A stretch of 64,000 bases of DNA from Methylobacterium sp. FF17. Its GTDB lineage: Bacteria; Pseudomonadota; Alphaproteobacteria; Rhizobiales; Beijerinckiaceae. Shown piece by piece: positions 33,822 through 42,519 of the stretch (positions are counted from its first letter, which is position 1; every line of letters begins with the position of its first letter). The notes under the pieces are model-generated. The model did not search any database, was not told the origin of the DNA, and was given only the letters and a program-made list of their open reading frames with translations. Location of the stretch: positions 1 to 64,000 of the forward strand of contig NZ_CP107534.1 in NCBI RefSeq assembly GCF_025813715.1, read 5' to 3'. Both the position numbers and the translations under genes were made by a program.

Positions 33822-34103
33822 AGGCTCTTACTCTCCTCATAGGAGCAAGAGCGCACCGTCTCCTAGCCGCCGGCGCTCGAATTCTCGTGCAGACGATGGC
33901 AACGACGTAGGGTATTGATAAATATTTGCAATGTGATCCGCGAAAATTATTGTGAATAAATTTGTGCGGTATCGTACTTTCTATGAGTTCGGTTTCTGAC
34001 CAAGTTTTCTAAATTATTTACCCGCAATGTAATCCATGATCATATCATAATATTAGCGGCGTTCGCCTCTGGGGCGACAGGTAGCCCTTTCCTGGAACAT
34101 TGC

Positions 34104-34511
34104 ATGGACCTTCTTGTACACCGTCCCGTCGTGCTTCTCGCCGAAGCTGATACCATCGTTGCCGAAGATCTGGGTGATGCCCTGGAGCAGGCGGGCTACC
34201 GCGTGCTGGGACCGTTTGCGACCACCGCTGAGGCATTGGCTGCCATCGAGTGGGAAAACCCTTCTTTTGCGGTTCTGGACGTCAGGCTCAGAGAGGGGTT
34301 CTGTACTGCCCTTGGACACAAGCTGCGCCAACGGAGCATCCCGATCCTAGTCCACTCGGGCCTGCAGCAGGATGATCCCCGCGCTTTGGCTTTTCGGGAG
34401 ATGCCTTGGTTCTGCAAACCAGCATTGCCTAAGGACATCATTTCAGCCCTGAATGAATTAGCCTCTCAGGGTTCACCAATGAGTGCTGAGAAGGGTGAGC
34501 GATGCGCCTGA
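34104..34511 (+). CDS. Single-domain response regulator
   Basis: A 135-residue receiver without output domain: VVLLAEADTIVAEDLGDAL (acidic pocket as E-x-D), phospho-acceptor Asp in FAVLDVRLREG, Thr/Ser position in ILVHSGLQQD and Lys in WFCKPALPKD. Such stand-alone receivers pass phosphate or bind partners; in Rhizobiales they often pair with HWE kinases, and one lies at 16.3 kb. The next gene overlaps the stop by 10 bases, so it is translationally coupled. Confidence 0.88.
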   Translation: MDLLVHRPVVLLAEADTIVAEDLGDALEQAGYRVLGPFATTAEALAAIEWENPSFAVLDVRLREGFCTALGHKLRQRSIPILVHSGLQQDDPRALAFREMPWFCKPALPKDIISALNELASQGSPMSAEKGERCA

Positions 34512-34867
34512 TGGTTCTAGTGAAGGCGACCGCTGAGAGCGAGGCAGGCATCATGCCGTCGCGCGAGCTTCTGGAGGCAATGGGTAAGTTCAACCAGGAC
34601 CTCCTCGCAGCTGCAATCCTCCTGGCTGGCGATGGTCTTCACCCTTCCTCGAGGGGAAAGCGGATCGCCTTTGATGGTCAGGAACGCACGGTCATGGATG
34701 GCCCCTTCTCCAGGACGAAGGAGTTGGTCGCCGGCTACTGGATCTGGCAGGTCAAGGACATGGTCGAAGCGGTCGAGTGGGTGAAGCGCTGTCCCAACCC
34801 GATGCCCGGTCCCAGCGAGATCGAGATCCGCCCGTTGTACGAGCTATCCGATTTTGCATTGACCTGA
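34502..34867 (+). CDS. YCII/DGPF-domain protein
   Basis: A 121-residue protein of the YciI/DGPF family: MRLMVLVKATAESEAGIMPS, GKFNQDLLAAAILLAGDGL, then the motif MDGPFSRTKELVAGYWIWQVKDM and EIEIRPLYE. The fold is a ferredoxin-like dimer. Members are often paired with extracytoplasmic sigma factors; here the partner is a response regulator. Enzymatic activity is uncertain. Confidence 0.85.
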   Translation: MRLMVLVKATAESEAGIMPSRELLEAMGKFNQDLLAAAILLAGDGLHPSSRGKRIAFDGQERTVMDGPFSRTKELVAGYWIWQVKDMVEAVEWVKRCPNPMPGPSEIEIRPLYELSDFALT

Positions 34868-35185
34868 ATGATTGGCTCGCACTTCAGGTCATATCCGACA
34901 GAGCAAAGCGTCCAGACCAAGCGAACGTTCGACATCGCGTATGTAGGCAGCCCCTGTCTTCATCGAGGCAGTTCGATTTCTGATCCTTAGAGGCGAAGTA
35001 GGTGCCTTCGGTTGTATATTCACGTATTCGTGAGAAAAGAGCATTGAGAACTTGCGTGTGGTTCACATTATTTTAGGCGCGGTTTGCTAGCACCTCGGCA
35101 ACTGATGTGCTGAGAATGATCGCAAATGCTAGCAGGCACTACACATCCTCGGGTTATTTCGCCGCAGCCTGATCACACGCCAACA
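34868..35185. other. Intergenic region before the MCP-like gene
   Basis: About 320 bases without a supported gene. The part 35010-35080 is AT-rich and likely contains the promoter for the signalling genes downstream. Confidence 0.35.
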
Positions 35186-36214
35186 ATGACGCATGTCGCT
35201 TCGGAAACGGCCGCGTTGATCAAGATCGCGGCCGACAAGACGCGCAGCATCCAGGCCGTCACCGGACAGGTGAAGATGCTGGCGCTCAACGCCCTCATCG
35301 AGGCCGCCCGCGCGGGCGAGAACGGGCGTGGCTTCTCTGTGGTCGCACAGGAGGTCCGTGCGGTCGGGGTCCAAGTCGAGGACATCGCAAAGGCACTGGA
35401 TGCCGAGCTTGCTGGGCGCATCACGGGTTTGCAGCACATGGTGCAGCACATCACCAGCGCAGCGCAGGATGAGCGCCTGGTCGACCTCGCGCTGAACGCG
35501 GTCGAGCTGATTGATCGCAACCTCTATGAGCGGACGTGTGACGTGCGCTGGTGGGCCACCGACAGTGCCGTTGTCGATTGTGCGGCCGCGCCGGATGCAG
35601 AGCGAGTCGCCTACGCGACCCAGCGCCTTGGCATCATCCTCTCGGCCTACACCGTCTACCTCGATCTCTGGCTCTGTGCGCTCGATGGCACCGTCATTGC
35701 CAGCGGCCGACCGGAACGCTACCCAAGCGTTGTCGGCCGGAACTTCGTCAATGAGAGCTGGTTCCAGCAAGCCCGAGGGCTGAAGGATGGAGACGGCTAC
35801 GTTGCTGCGGACGTGACTCGTCAGGATCTTCTCGGAGGCCAGCAGGTTGCGACCTACTGTGCAAGTGTCAGGGAAGGCGGTCGCGTACAGGGACGAGAGC
35901 TAGGCGTGCTCGCCATTCACTTCGATTGGGAGCCGCAGGCGCGCGCCATCGTAGAAGGTGTGCGAGTAGCGCCGGCTGATCGAGCTCGCACACGGGTCCT
36001 GCTTGTGGATGCCAACAAGCGCGTCCTCGCGGCCTCCGATCGGCAAGGCGTGCTGAGCGAGCGCTTATCCTTTGATTCGGGTCATACGTCCAATGGCAGC
36101 GTACGCGATGCTCGAACTGGCACGGTCACCGCGTTCCATCGGACGCCGGGCTACGAGACCTACGCTGGCCTTGGTTGGTGGGGCGTGATCGTTCAGCACA
36201 AGGAACACACATAG
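35186..36214 (+). CDS. Soluble MCP-type protein with C-terminal Cache domain
   Basis: A 342-residue protein without transmembrane helices. Residues 1-75 contain the conserved tip of a methyl-accepting chemotaxis signalling domain: VTGQVKMLALNALIEAARAGENGRGFSVVAQEVRAVG. The remainder is a Cache-like sensor (about 125-340; LDLWLCALDGTVIASGRPERY, VGRNFVNESWFQQA, LLVDANKRVLAASD). The order is the reverse of normal receptors, where the sensor is N-terminal, and only half of the MCP hairpin is present. It may connect ligand sensing to a signalling array or to the c-di-GMP genes next door. Start taken at MTHVASET; a longer frame is less likely. Confidence 0.82.
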   Translation: MTHVASETAALIKIAADKTRSIQAVTGQVKMLALNALIEAARAGENGRGFSVVAQEVRAVGVQVEDIAKALDAELAGRITGLQHMVQHITSAAQDERLVDLALNAVELIDRNLYERTCDVRWWATDSAVVDCAAAPDAERVAYATQRLGIILSAYTVYLDLWLCALDGTVIASGRPERYPSVVGRNFVNESWFQQARGLKDGDGYVAADVTRQDLLGGQQVATYCASVREGGRVQGRELGVLAIHFDWEPQARAIVEGVRVAPADRARTRVLLVDANKRVLAASDRQGVLSERLSFDSGHTSNGSVRDARTGTVTAFHRTPGYETYAGLGWWGVIVQHKEHT

Positions 36215-36501
36215 TCGACAGGACGCCGACATGGATGACGCGACGACAGGCGTGGCGGTTCGAACACGCGATATGACAGCTGTCCAGGTAGATCTCAGCG
36301 ACTAACGCTTCTGCGCGATCAGCATGGTCCAGACACAGCATCTAGGTTTCCGCGGACGTGCTGTGGCCGCTTATGCGAATCGCTCAGCGCGAGTAGAACA
36401 CCACGCAACTCTCGCGCATGGGTTTTGTGGGCCCGTTTATTCATAAAGCGCAAAGTAGTGCCGTGTGATCGTCCTGAGGGCTACGGCTTGAGGAAGCTGT
36501 G

Positions 36502-37314
36502 ATGAGTAAAATTGGGTGTGCTGGATGCCAGGGCGGCGAGGCGCTGCCCTTTGCGTTCACTATGGCATTCCACCCCATCGTCAACGTTTCCCTCGGAAGG
36601 GTCTGGGGCTACGAGGCCTTGGTGAGAGGGACCGAGGGCCAAGGGGCCGGTCAAATCTTGGGGATGGTCGACGACACCAACCGATACAAGTTCGATCAAG
36701 CCTGCCGCGTCAAGGCGATCGAGCTTGCCGGCGCCCTGTTTCCAGACGCCGAGACCCGGCTCTCGATCAACTTTATGCCTAACGCTGTGTATGAGCCGGC
36801 CGCCTGCATCCGCGCGACGCTGGAAGCGGCCCGACGCGTCGGTTTTGCGCACCGGCAAATCATGTTCGAGTTCACCGAGAACGAGCGCATGACCGATGTG
36901 GCTCACGTTCAGCGCATCATCACCGAGTATCGCAAACACGGCTTTGCTACCGCGCTCGACGACTTCGGGGCAGGCTACGCCGGCCTCAATCTGCTGGCGA
37001 ACTTCCAGCCGGATTTTATCAAGCTGGACATGGAGCTGATCCGCGGTATCGCCACCTCGGCGGCTCGTCAGACCATCGTTGCTTCTGTGGTTACGATGGC
37101 CCGTACGTTGGGGGTGGCAGTGATCGCTGAAGGCATCGAGACGGAAGCGGAGTTGGCGACGCTCCGGGCAACCGGGATCGAGCTGTTCCAGGGTTATCTC
37201 TTCGCCAAACCAGCCGTGGCCTGTCTGCCGGCGGCGTGGTTCCCTCAGCGTGACGGCGTGGGTTCAAGCCCTACATCGGCTGCCACCGCCGCGATTTCTG
37301 CACACGCAGCTTGA
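36502..37314 (+). CDS. EAL-domain c-di-GMP phosphodiesterase
   Basis: A 270-residue protein that is nearly all EAL domain. Motifs: EAL at about residue 39 (GYEALVRG), the metal-binding Asn in SINFMPNA, EFTENE, DDFG at about 153 in LDDFGAGYAGL, and AEGIETEAEL. Residues needed for hydrolysis of c-di-GMP to pGpG appear present. An N-terminal CxxC (CAGCQG) precedes the domain. It begins a four-gene operon with 27 bases to the PYP gene. GTG one codon before the ATG is an alternative. Confidence 0.92.
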   Translation: MSKIGCAGCQGGEALPFAFTMAFHPIVNVSLGRVWGYEALVRGTEGQGAGQILGMVDDTNRYKFDQACRVKAIELAGALFPDAETRLSINFMPNAVYEPAACIRATLEAARRVGFAHRQIMFEFTENERMTDVAHVQRIITEYRKHGFATALDDFGAGYAGLNLLANFQPDFIKLDMELIRGIATSAARQTIVASVVTMARTLGVAVIAEGIETEAELATLRATGIELFQGYLFAKPAVACLPAAWFPQRDGVGSSPTSAATAAISAHAA

Positions 37315-37341
37315 GCAGCACGGAACGGATAAGGCGCTGCC

Positions 37342-37698
37342 ATGCTCTCCTTCGAAGCCATCACCCCTGACACTCTCGACACTATGGGAACCGAACAGCT
37401 CGATAGGCTGCCTTTCGGGGTTGTTGGCCTATCGTCCGAGGGGTTGGTCGAGATCTACAATGCGACGGAGGAGCGCCTAGCCGGCCTGCCTCGCGAGACC
37501 GTGATCGGCACGCACTACTTCTCCGTGACGGCCCAGTGCATGAACAACTTCATGGTGGCGCAGCGCTTCGAGGATGAAGCGGAGATCGATGCAATCATCG
37601 ACTACGTACTGACCCTGCGCATGCGCCCGACCCCCGTACGTCTTCGTCTCCTGAAGGCGTCTGGAATGGAACGGCACTTCATCCTTATCCAACGCTGA
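37342..37698 (+). CDS. pyp: Photoactive yellow protein (PYP)
   Basis: A 118-residue PAS photoreceptor that aligns with Halorhodospira PYP with an offset of three and no gap through the chromophore pocket. The residues that bind the p-coumaroyl chromophore are present: Tyr39 (Tyr42 in PYP, in EIYNATE), Glu43 (Glu46) and Cys66 (Cys69, in YFSVTAQC). Met94 in RMRPTP aligns with Met100. Thr50 is Ala47 and Arg52 is Leu49, changes that often shift absorption and cycle speed. The Cys forms the thioester; blue light isomerises the chromophore. The EAL and GGDEF genes either side give a c-di-GMP context. Confidence 0.9.
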   Translation: MLSFEAITPDTLDTMGTEQLDRLPFGVVGLSSEGLVEIYNATEERLAGLPRETVIGTHYFSVTAQCMNNFMVAQRFEDEAEIDAIIDYVLTLRMRPTPVRLRLLKASGMERHFILIQR

Positions 37699-37709
37699 GT
37701 GAGGCTGCC

Positions 37710-38996
37710 ATGACCTCCGAGCTCGAAGCCGAGAACGCAGCCCTGCTGCAGTTCCTCTATGCCTGTCCGGCTGGTCTGATCGAATTCTCAGCCACAGGCG
37801 GCATCGGCATGGTCAATCCGGCCGCCATGAACCTTCTGCTGCCAATTGCAGGGCGTCCCTTCGTCACCAACCTCTTCGAGGTGATGGAGGGCTGCGCCCC
37901 CGAATTGCGCAACATGATCCAGCGGTTCGAGTCCGTTCACGGTGCGATCTGTGACGGTCACCGCATCGTAACCGGCCGCGGAGACCGAGCGCTGGTCCTG
38001 GCCTGCAGCGTCGTGAAGCTGACCCAGGAGCGCTACATCGCGACTTTGTCAGACGTCACCGAGCAGGTCGTCCGAGAGCGGCGCTTGAAGCAAGCGGAAG
38101 CGTGGTTTGCTTCGCTCCTCGATGGTGTCGACGACGTCGCCGTGCTTTCGCTCGATGCGAACGGCTGCATCGACGCCGTCACGGAGTCGATTTTGCGTCA
38201 GACAGGCTTTGCCGAGGCCGAGTTGCTGGGTCGTCGGTTCGAGGCCTTCGACCGCCCGGACCGAGCTACGGCGATGCCACTCCCCGGCGAGGCCATCACG
38301 ATTGCGCGTCGCGACGGTTGGCACTTACACGAGGGCTGGCATGCCCGCGCCGATGGCGGGCGCTACTGGTGCCAGCGCCTGGTTGCCGTACGTGATCACG
38401 CAGAGGAGCCTACGGCTGGCTTCACCCTGGTGATGCGGGCGGTGACGCGGCAGGGAAAGGACGCCGCTGATCTGCGAAGGATGCTGACCCGTGATCACCT
38501 TACGGGTGCCAGCAATCGAGCGCACTTTTTCGAGGCGGCGGAACGTCAACGTGTGCGATCGCTCCAAGGCGGGGAGTCGATGGCCGTCATCGTCCTCGAT
38601 GTCGATCACTTCAAGCGTGTGAACGACGGATATGGGCATGCGGCCGGGGATACGGTGCTTCGTGAGGTAGCACAGCGTTGCGAGGCCGAGCTGCGCCCAG
38701 AGGACATCTTCGCACGCCTGGGCGGCGAGGAGTTCGTAGCGCTTCTGCCAAGTACCACCTTGGCGGTGGCGGCTGTGACAGCCAATCGCCTGCGTATGGC
38801 ACTTGCCTGCGAAGCGGTGGATTGCGGCGAGACCCAGCTGAGTATCACAGCGAGCTTCGGCTGCAGCGCCCTTGATGTGGCGCCTGCTGCATCCCTCGCT
38901 GAGCTCCTCGCGGCGGCCGACGCAGCCCTGTATCAAGCCAAGCGTACTGGGCGTAATCGGGTCGTCTCCTTCGAAGCCGATCAGGCCGCTGCCTGA
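37710..38996 (+). CDS. PAS-PAS-GGDEF diguanylate cyclase
   Basis: A 428-residue soluble cyclase. PAS 1 (about 8-125) has FLYACPAGLIEFSATGGIGMVN; PAS 2 (about 135-250) has LLDGVDDVAVLSLDANGCIDAV. GGDEF (about 265-425) has VIVLDVDHFKRVNDGYGHAAGD and the active motif GGEEF near residue 337. RPED five residues before it is an intact I-site. The gene follows PYP after 11 bases, suggesting co-expression; a contact of PYP with the PAS domains is an inference. With the EAL gene, the operon can make and break c-di-GMP. Confidence 0.93.
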   Translation: MTSELEAENAALLQFLYACPAGLIEFSATGGIGMVNPAAMNLLLPIAGRPFVTNLFEVMEGCAPELRNMIQRFESVHGAICDGHRIVTGRGDRALVLACSVVKLTQERYIATLSDVTEQVVRERRLKQAEAWFASLLDGVDDVAVLSLDANGCIDAVTESILRQTGFAEAELLGRRFEAFDRPDRATAMPLPGEAITIARRDGWHLHEGWHARADGGRYWCQRLVAVRDHAEEPTAGFTLVMRAVTRQGKDAADLRRMLTRDHLTGASNRAHFFEAAERQRVRSLQGGESMAVIVLDVDHFKRVNDGYGHAAGDTVLREVAQRCEAELRPEDIFARLGGEEFVALLPSTTLAVAAVTANRLRMALACEAVDCGETQLSITASFGCSALDVAPAASLAELLAAADAALYQAKRTGRNRVVSFEADQAAA

Positions 38997-39013
38997 TCGA
39001 ACTGGCCCCATTG

Positions 39014-40222
39014 ATGCTCTCCCGCCGTTCGCTCAAGACCGTTCTGCAGAGCCTGCTCAGCGCAGAACTTTTGGCTGCGCGTGGTCGCGGCAATTCAGGT
39101 GCACGATTACCGACCCATCTATCGTCGGAGTGGCTGGAGGTCACACGCATCGGGAGCGACACAACATCTGGCTTCGGATGCGACTCGCTCGAGACGTTGT
39201 GGCTCGCATCAGCCGTCAACGAGATGTTCCACCTGCACGAGGCGAATGGCGAGGAGAAGCTGCTTTCCGATGCGACGTTCGGCGATTGGATCGATCGCAT
39301 CGAGGCGGCTTGGCGATCTGGCGTCGCTAGGGTCACTTTCACCACCTCGGGAACGACGGGACAGCCGAAGCGATGCCCACACACGGCCGAGGCCTTGCAC
39401 GTGGAAGCCTCGTTCCTCGCAGACCTGTTTCGAGATAGACGCCGCATCGTTTCTCTGGTGCCGAGCCATCATGCCTATGGCTTCCTGTTCACCGCGCTCC
39501 TACCCGACGTGCTCCGAGTTCCCCATCTCGATGCAGTGCGCCTCGATGCAGCGGAACTGAGCCGTCGGCTTGAACCAGGCGACCTCCTCGTCACTTTTCC
39601 CGATCGCTGGCGATGGCTGGAGCGCTCCCTCAGGGCCTGGCCTCCAGGCGTCGAGGGTGTCGTTTCAACAGCCCCATGCCCTCCAGATTTGATTGAATCG
39701 CTCTGTCAGAGCGGCCTCGCGGCGATGACGGAAGTGTACGGGTCCTCCGAGACGGCAGGGGTGGCCGTGCGGCGCTGGCCAACGGCGACGTACCAGCTTA
39801 TGCCGCATTGGCGCTTCATCGAGCCCGTCCACGAGGATCTTCCCGAGATCATTCATCAGAGCGGACCACGCTTTCCCCTCCCGGACCGCATCAGCCATCA
39901 GGGCCGGGATCATTTCCACCTAGCAGGGCGCCTCGACGGCGCTGTCCAGGTTGGGGGCATCAACGTCTTTCCCGCTCGCATTGCAGCTCGTCTCTCCGGG
40001 CAACCGGGCGTTCATGAAGCCGCCGTCCGACTCATGCGTTCCGATGAAGGCGCTCGCTTGAAGGCGTTCATCGTACCCGAGCCTGACGCCGATCTGACGG
40101 CGCTACGATCAGACCTTGAGATATGGATCGGCGCTACATTGCCCGTGGCCGAGAGACCGATGATGATCAGTTTTGGCCCTCGCCTTCCAATCGGCATGAT
40201 GAGCAAAGCGGCCGACTGGTAA
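39014..40222 (+). CDS. AMP-forming acyl-CoA ligase, likely p-coumarate-CoA ligase for PYP
   Basis: A 402-residue ANL-superfamily enzyme. Motifs: FTTSGTTGQPK (about 108-118), YGSSETAG (about 242), GRLDGAVQVGGINVFPARI (A8) and the catalytic Lys near 398 in MMSKAADW. At about 400 residues it is shorter than ordinary ligases of about 500. PYP needs p-coumaroyl-CoA to acylate its Cys, and in Rhodobacter a short p-coumarate ligase is encoded beside PYP. The position 14 bases after the cyclase and the operon support this assignment. Substrate is inferred, not shown by sequence. TTG one codon before the ATG is possible. Confidence 0.8.
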   Translation: MLSRRSLKTVLQSLLSAELLAARGRGNSGARLPTHLSSEWLEVTRIGSDTTSGFGCDSLETLWLASAVNEMFHLHEANGEEKLLSDATFGDWIDRIEAAWRSGVARVTFTTSGTTGQPKRCPHTAEALHVEASFLADLFRDRRRIVSLVPSHHAYGFLFTALLPDVLRVPHLDAVRLDAAELSRRLEPGDLLVTFPDRWRWLERSLRAWPPGVEGVVSTAPCPPDLIESLCQSGLAAMTEVYGSSETAGVAVRRWPTATYQLMPHWRFIEPVHEDLPEIIHQSGPRFPLPDRISHQGRDHFHLAGRLDGAVQVGGINVFPARIAARLSGQPGVHEAAVRLMRSDEGARLKAFIVPEPDADLTALRSDLEIWIGATLPVAERPMMISFGPRLPIGMMSKAADW

Positions 40223-40448
40223 CTATTTACCCTTGGACTGATCCTTTTAACTCGTTGTATGCAAGACGTTCCTCCTATTGGGTTATGTGTCAGCTGTACG
40301 ATCTTTTGTTGATACATAACCGCCCAGAACTTTGACTGATGCGACCCAAGTGCGCGGTGTATCTAAAACGATAGAAGCCATGGAAGGGATTAGCTCTACG
40401 TTCGTAATTCTCCCCCATCATCGCTAGAAGAAGAACGTGGGTTACGAA

Positions 40449-42218
40449 ATGGCAAGCACCCAATCAGAGAACGCGAGGCTTCAAGCACTCAAGCAACTGA
40501 GGCTTCTCGATACGCCTCCTGCCGAAAGCTTTGATCGCATCACCCGGATGGCAAGCCAGCTATTCGATCTACCTGTCGCTGCCATATCACTGACAGACAG
40601 CGATCGGCAGTGGTTCAAATCACGGGTTGGCGTCGAGCACTGGGAGATCCCGCGGGATCGAGCGCCCTGCGGTGAGGTGACGGATACAACCAGTTCCCTG
40701 ATGATCCCCGACCTACTGGAACATCCCTGCTACCGGAACAGCCCGCTGGCTCAATCCGGAATACGGTTCTACGCAGGTGCACCGCTTACCACGCGCGAAG
40801 GGTTCTGCCTGGGTGCCATGTGTGTCCTGGGCACGGAACCGCGCCAGATCTCTGGGCAGGAACAGGGAGCACTCACCGATCTTGCCGCCATGGTCATGGC
40901 TCAAGTCGAACTTCAGCACGCGTTCGGACGGGTCGACGCTGTCACGGGGCTACCCAACCGTCACCAGCTTCTTGAGGATCTCCACGATCAAGCGTCCGAG
41001 GCAGATGGACAGCCGCGTCACCTCGCGCTGGCTGAGGTCATCGATGCTCTCAAGATGTCCGATACTGTACGTGTCCTTGGTATCGGGATCATCGAGGATC
41101 TGATGCGAGAGGCGACCCGTGTCATTTCCATCAACCTCGGGATCTCAACGCAACTCTACCATGTCGGCTCGGCCCAATTTGCTTGGATTGTTCAAGCTCC
41201 ACGCGGCGAGAGCAAGCTGGAGGATGGCTTTCAGCACCTGAGCGAACAGTTGCTCAGACATCTAAGCTCAGCGCCGGTACGGGTATCGTTGAACCCCGTC
41301 ATTGGGGTTGCACCCCTTGGGGTTGGTCAGAGCCTCGGTGAGGACGCGATCCGCATGGCACATAATGCGGCTCAGGAGGCACGTCTGACAGGCCATCCGG
41401 TAAGCATCTACTCAGTGGCCGCTGACGACCATCATCGGAGGCGTTTCAGGCTCCTGAGCGACATGCGTGCCGCGCTGATCACCGGGCAGGAGCTTTCGCT
41501 CGTCTATCAGCCGCGCATTGATCTGAGCACGGGAGCATGCATCGGCGTAGAGGCACTCATCCGCTGGAAACACCCCGAACTCGGCGCAGTTTCACCGGGA
41601 GAATTTATTCCGCTCGTTGAACAGACCGATCTGGCTGGCCCGCTCACAGCGTGGGTGATTGCCGCAGCCATTCGGCAGATCGTTGCTTGGCGAGCGATGG
41701 CAATAGATCTGGCCGTCTCGGTCAATGTCTCAGTGGCGAACTTGGACCAGCCGCACTTTGCTACCGACCTTATCGACCAACTGCGAAAGGCCGGTGTTAA
41801 TCCTTCTGTCTTTGAGGTCGAAGTTACAGAGAGCGCTCTCATTAAGAACCGTTCGCATGTTGAGGAGCAGCTTCGGACGCTCCAGAACGCAGGTATCCGC
41901 GTGGCGATCGACGATTTTGGAACCGGTTACAGCAGCCTCTCATACCTAAGGCACCTCCCGGCAAACATTGTGAAGATCGACCAGTCCTTTATCCGAAATC
42001 TTGCGGAGGATCTGAAGGGCCAAACCCTCGTTCAGCATCTCATCGAATTGTCGCAAAGGCTTGGCTTCCGAGTTGTGGCGGAAGGTGTTGAGAGCAAAGA
42101 GGCTTACGAGATCCTTAGGTGCTGGCGGTGTGAAGAAGCACAAGGCTACTGGATGTCGCGGCCGCTCGTACCAGCCGATTTGCAGTCCTGGCTAGAGACG
42201 AAAATTTTTGGTATTTAA
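40449..42218 (+). CDS. GAF - degenerate GGDEF - EAL phosphodiesterase
   Basis: About 589 residues. The GAF domain (about 15-160) has FDRITRMASQLFDLPVAAISLTDSDRQWFKS. The GGDEF-like domain (about 165-310) lacks the signature: HVGSAQFAWIV stands in place of GGDEF, so it should not make c-di-GMP but may bind GTP. The EAL domain (about 330-585) has EALIRWKHPE (about 368), NVSVANL, EVTESALI, DDFGTGYSSLSYL and AEGVESKEAY, so hydrolysis is expected. It lies after the PYP operon but has its own 220-base leader. Confidence 0.93.
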   Translation: MASTQSENARLQALKQLRLLDTPPAESFDRITRMASQLFDLPVAAISLTDSDRQWFKSRVGVEHWEIPRDRAPCGEVTDTTSSLMIPDLLEHPCYRNSPLAQSGIRFYAGAPLTTREGFCLGAMCVLGTEPRQISGQEQGALTDLAAMVMAQVELQHAFGRVDAVTGLPNRHQLLEDLHDQASEADGQPRHLALAEVIDALKMSDTVRVLGIGIIEDLMREATRVISINLGISTQLYHVGSAQFAWIVQAPRGESKLEDGFQHLSEQLLRHLSSAPVRVSLNPVIGVAPLGVGQSLGEDAIRMAHNAAQEARLTGHPVSIYSVAADDHHRRRFRLLSDMRAALITGQELSLVYQPRIDLSTGACIGVEALIRWKHPELGAVSPGEFIPLVEQTDLAGPLTAWVIAAAIRQIVAWRAMAIDLAVSVNVSVANLDQPHFATDLIDQLRKAGVNPSVFEVEVTESALIKNRSHVEEQLRTLQNAGIRVAIDDFGTGYSSLSYLRHLPANIVKIDQSFIRNLAEDLKGQTLVQHLIELSQRLGFRVVAEGVESKEAYEILRCWRCEEAQGYWMSRPLVPADLQSWLETKIFGI

Positions 42219-42519
42219 AATGCCGCATAGATAGCACTTTATCATCCTCCTCTTTTTATGAAAACGAATACATCAGAAATTGCTATTGGTTCAATGTATG
42301 CTTTTCGCGCGGCATCAAAATAATTAGGGTTCGCAGGCTGTCCGTTTTAAAGGTTGCGCGTAGTGAAGCGCCCTTCCATCTTATCAGTCGACACGCCAAT
42401 GGAGGTACGGATCTCGGCCTGGGGTGTGATCAAGCTGAGGAGGTTGCACATGGCTCAGGTCCTCAACGGCAGGCCCGCTGTGGTAGGACAACCCATTGCA
42501 CCGAGCTTTGCCCGGGACG
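42219..42519. other. Intergenic region, no gene seen
   Basis: Two converging genes end here. The first 100 bases are AT-rich with TTTTTATGAAAACG; no hairpin with a T-run was found. Confidence 0.35.
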
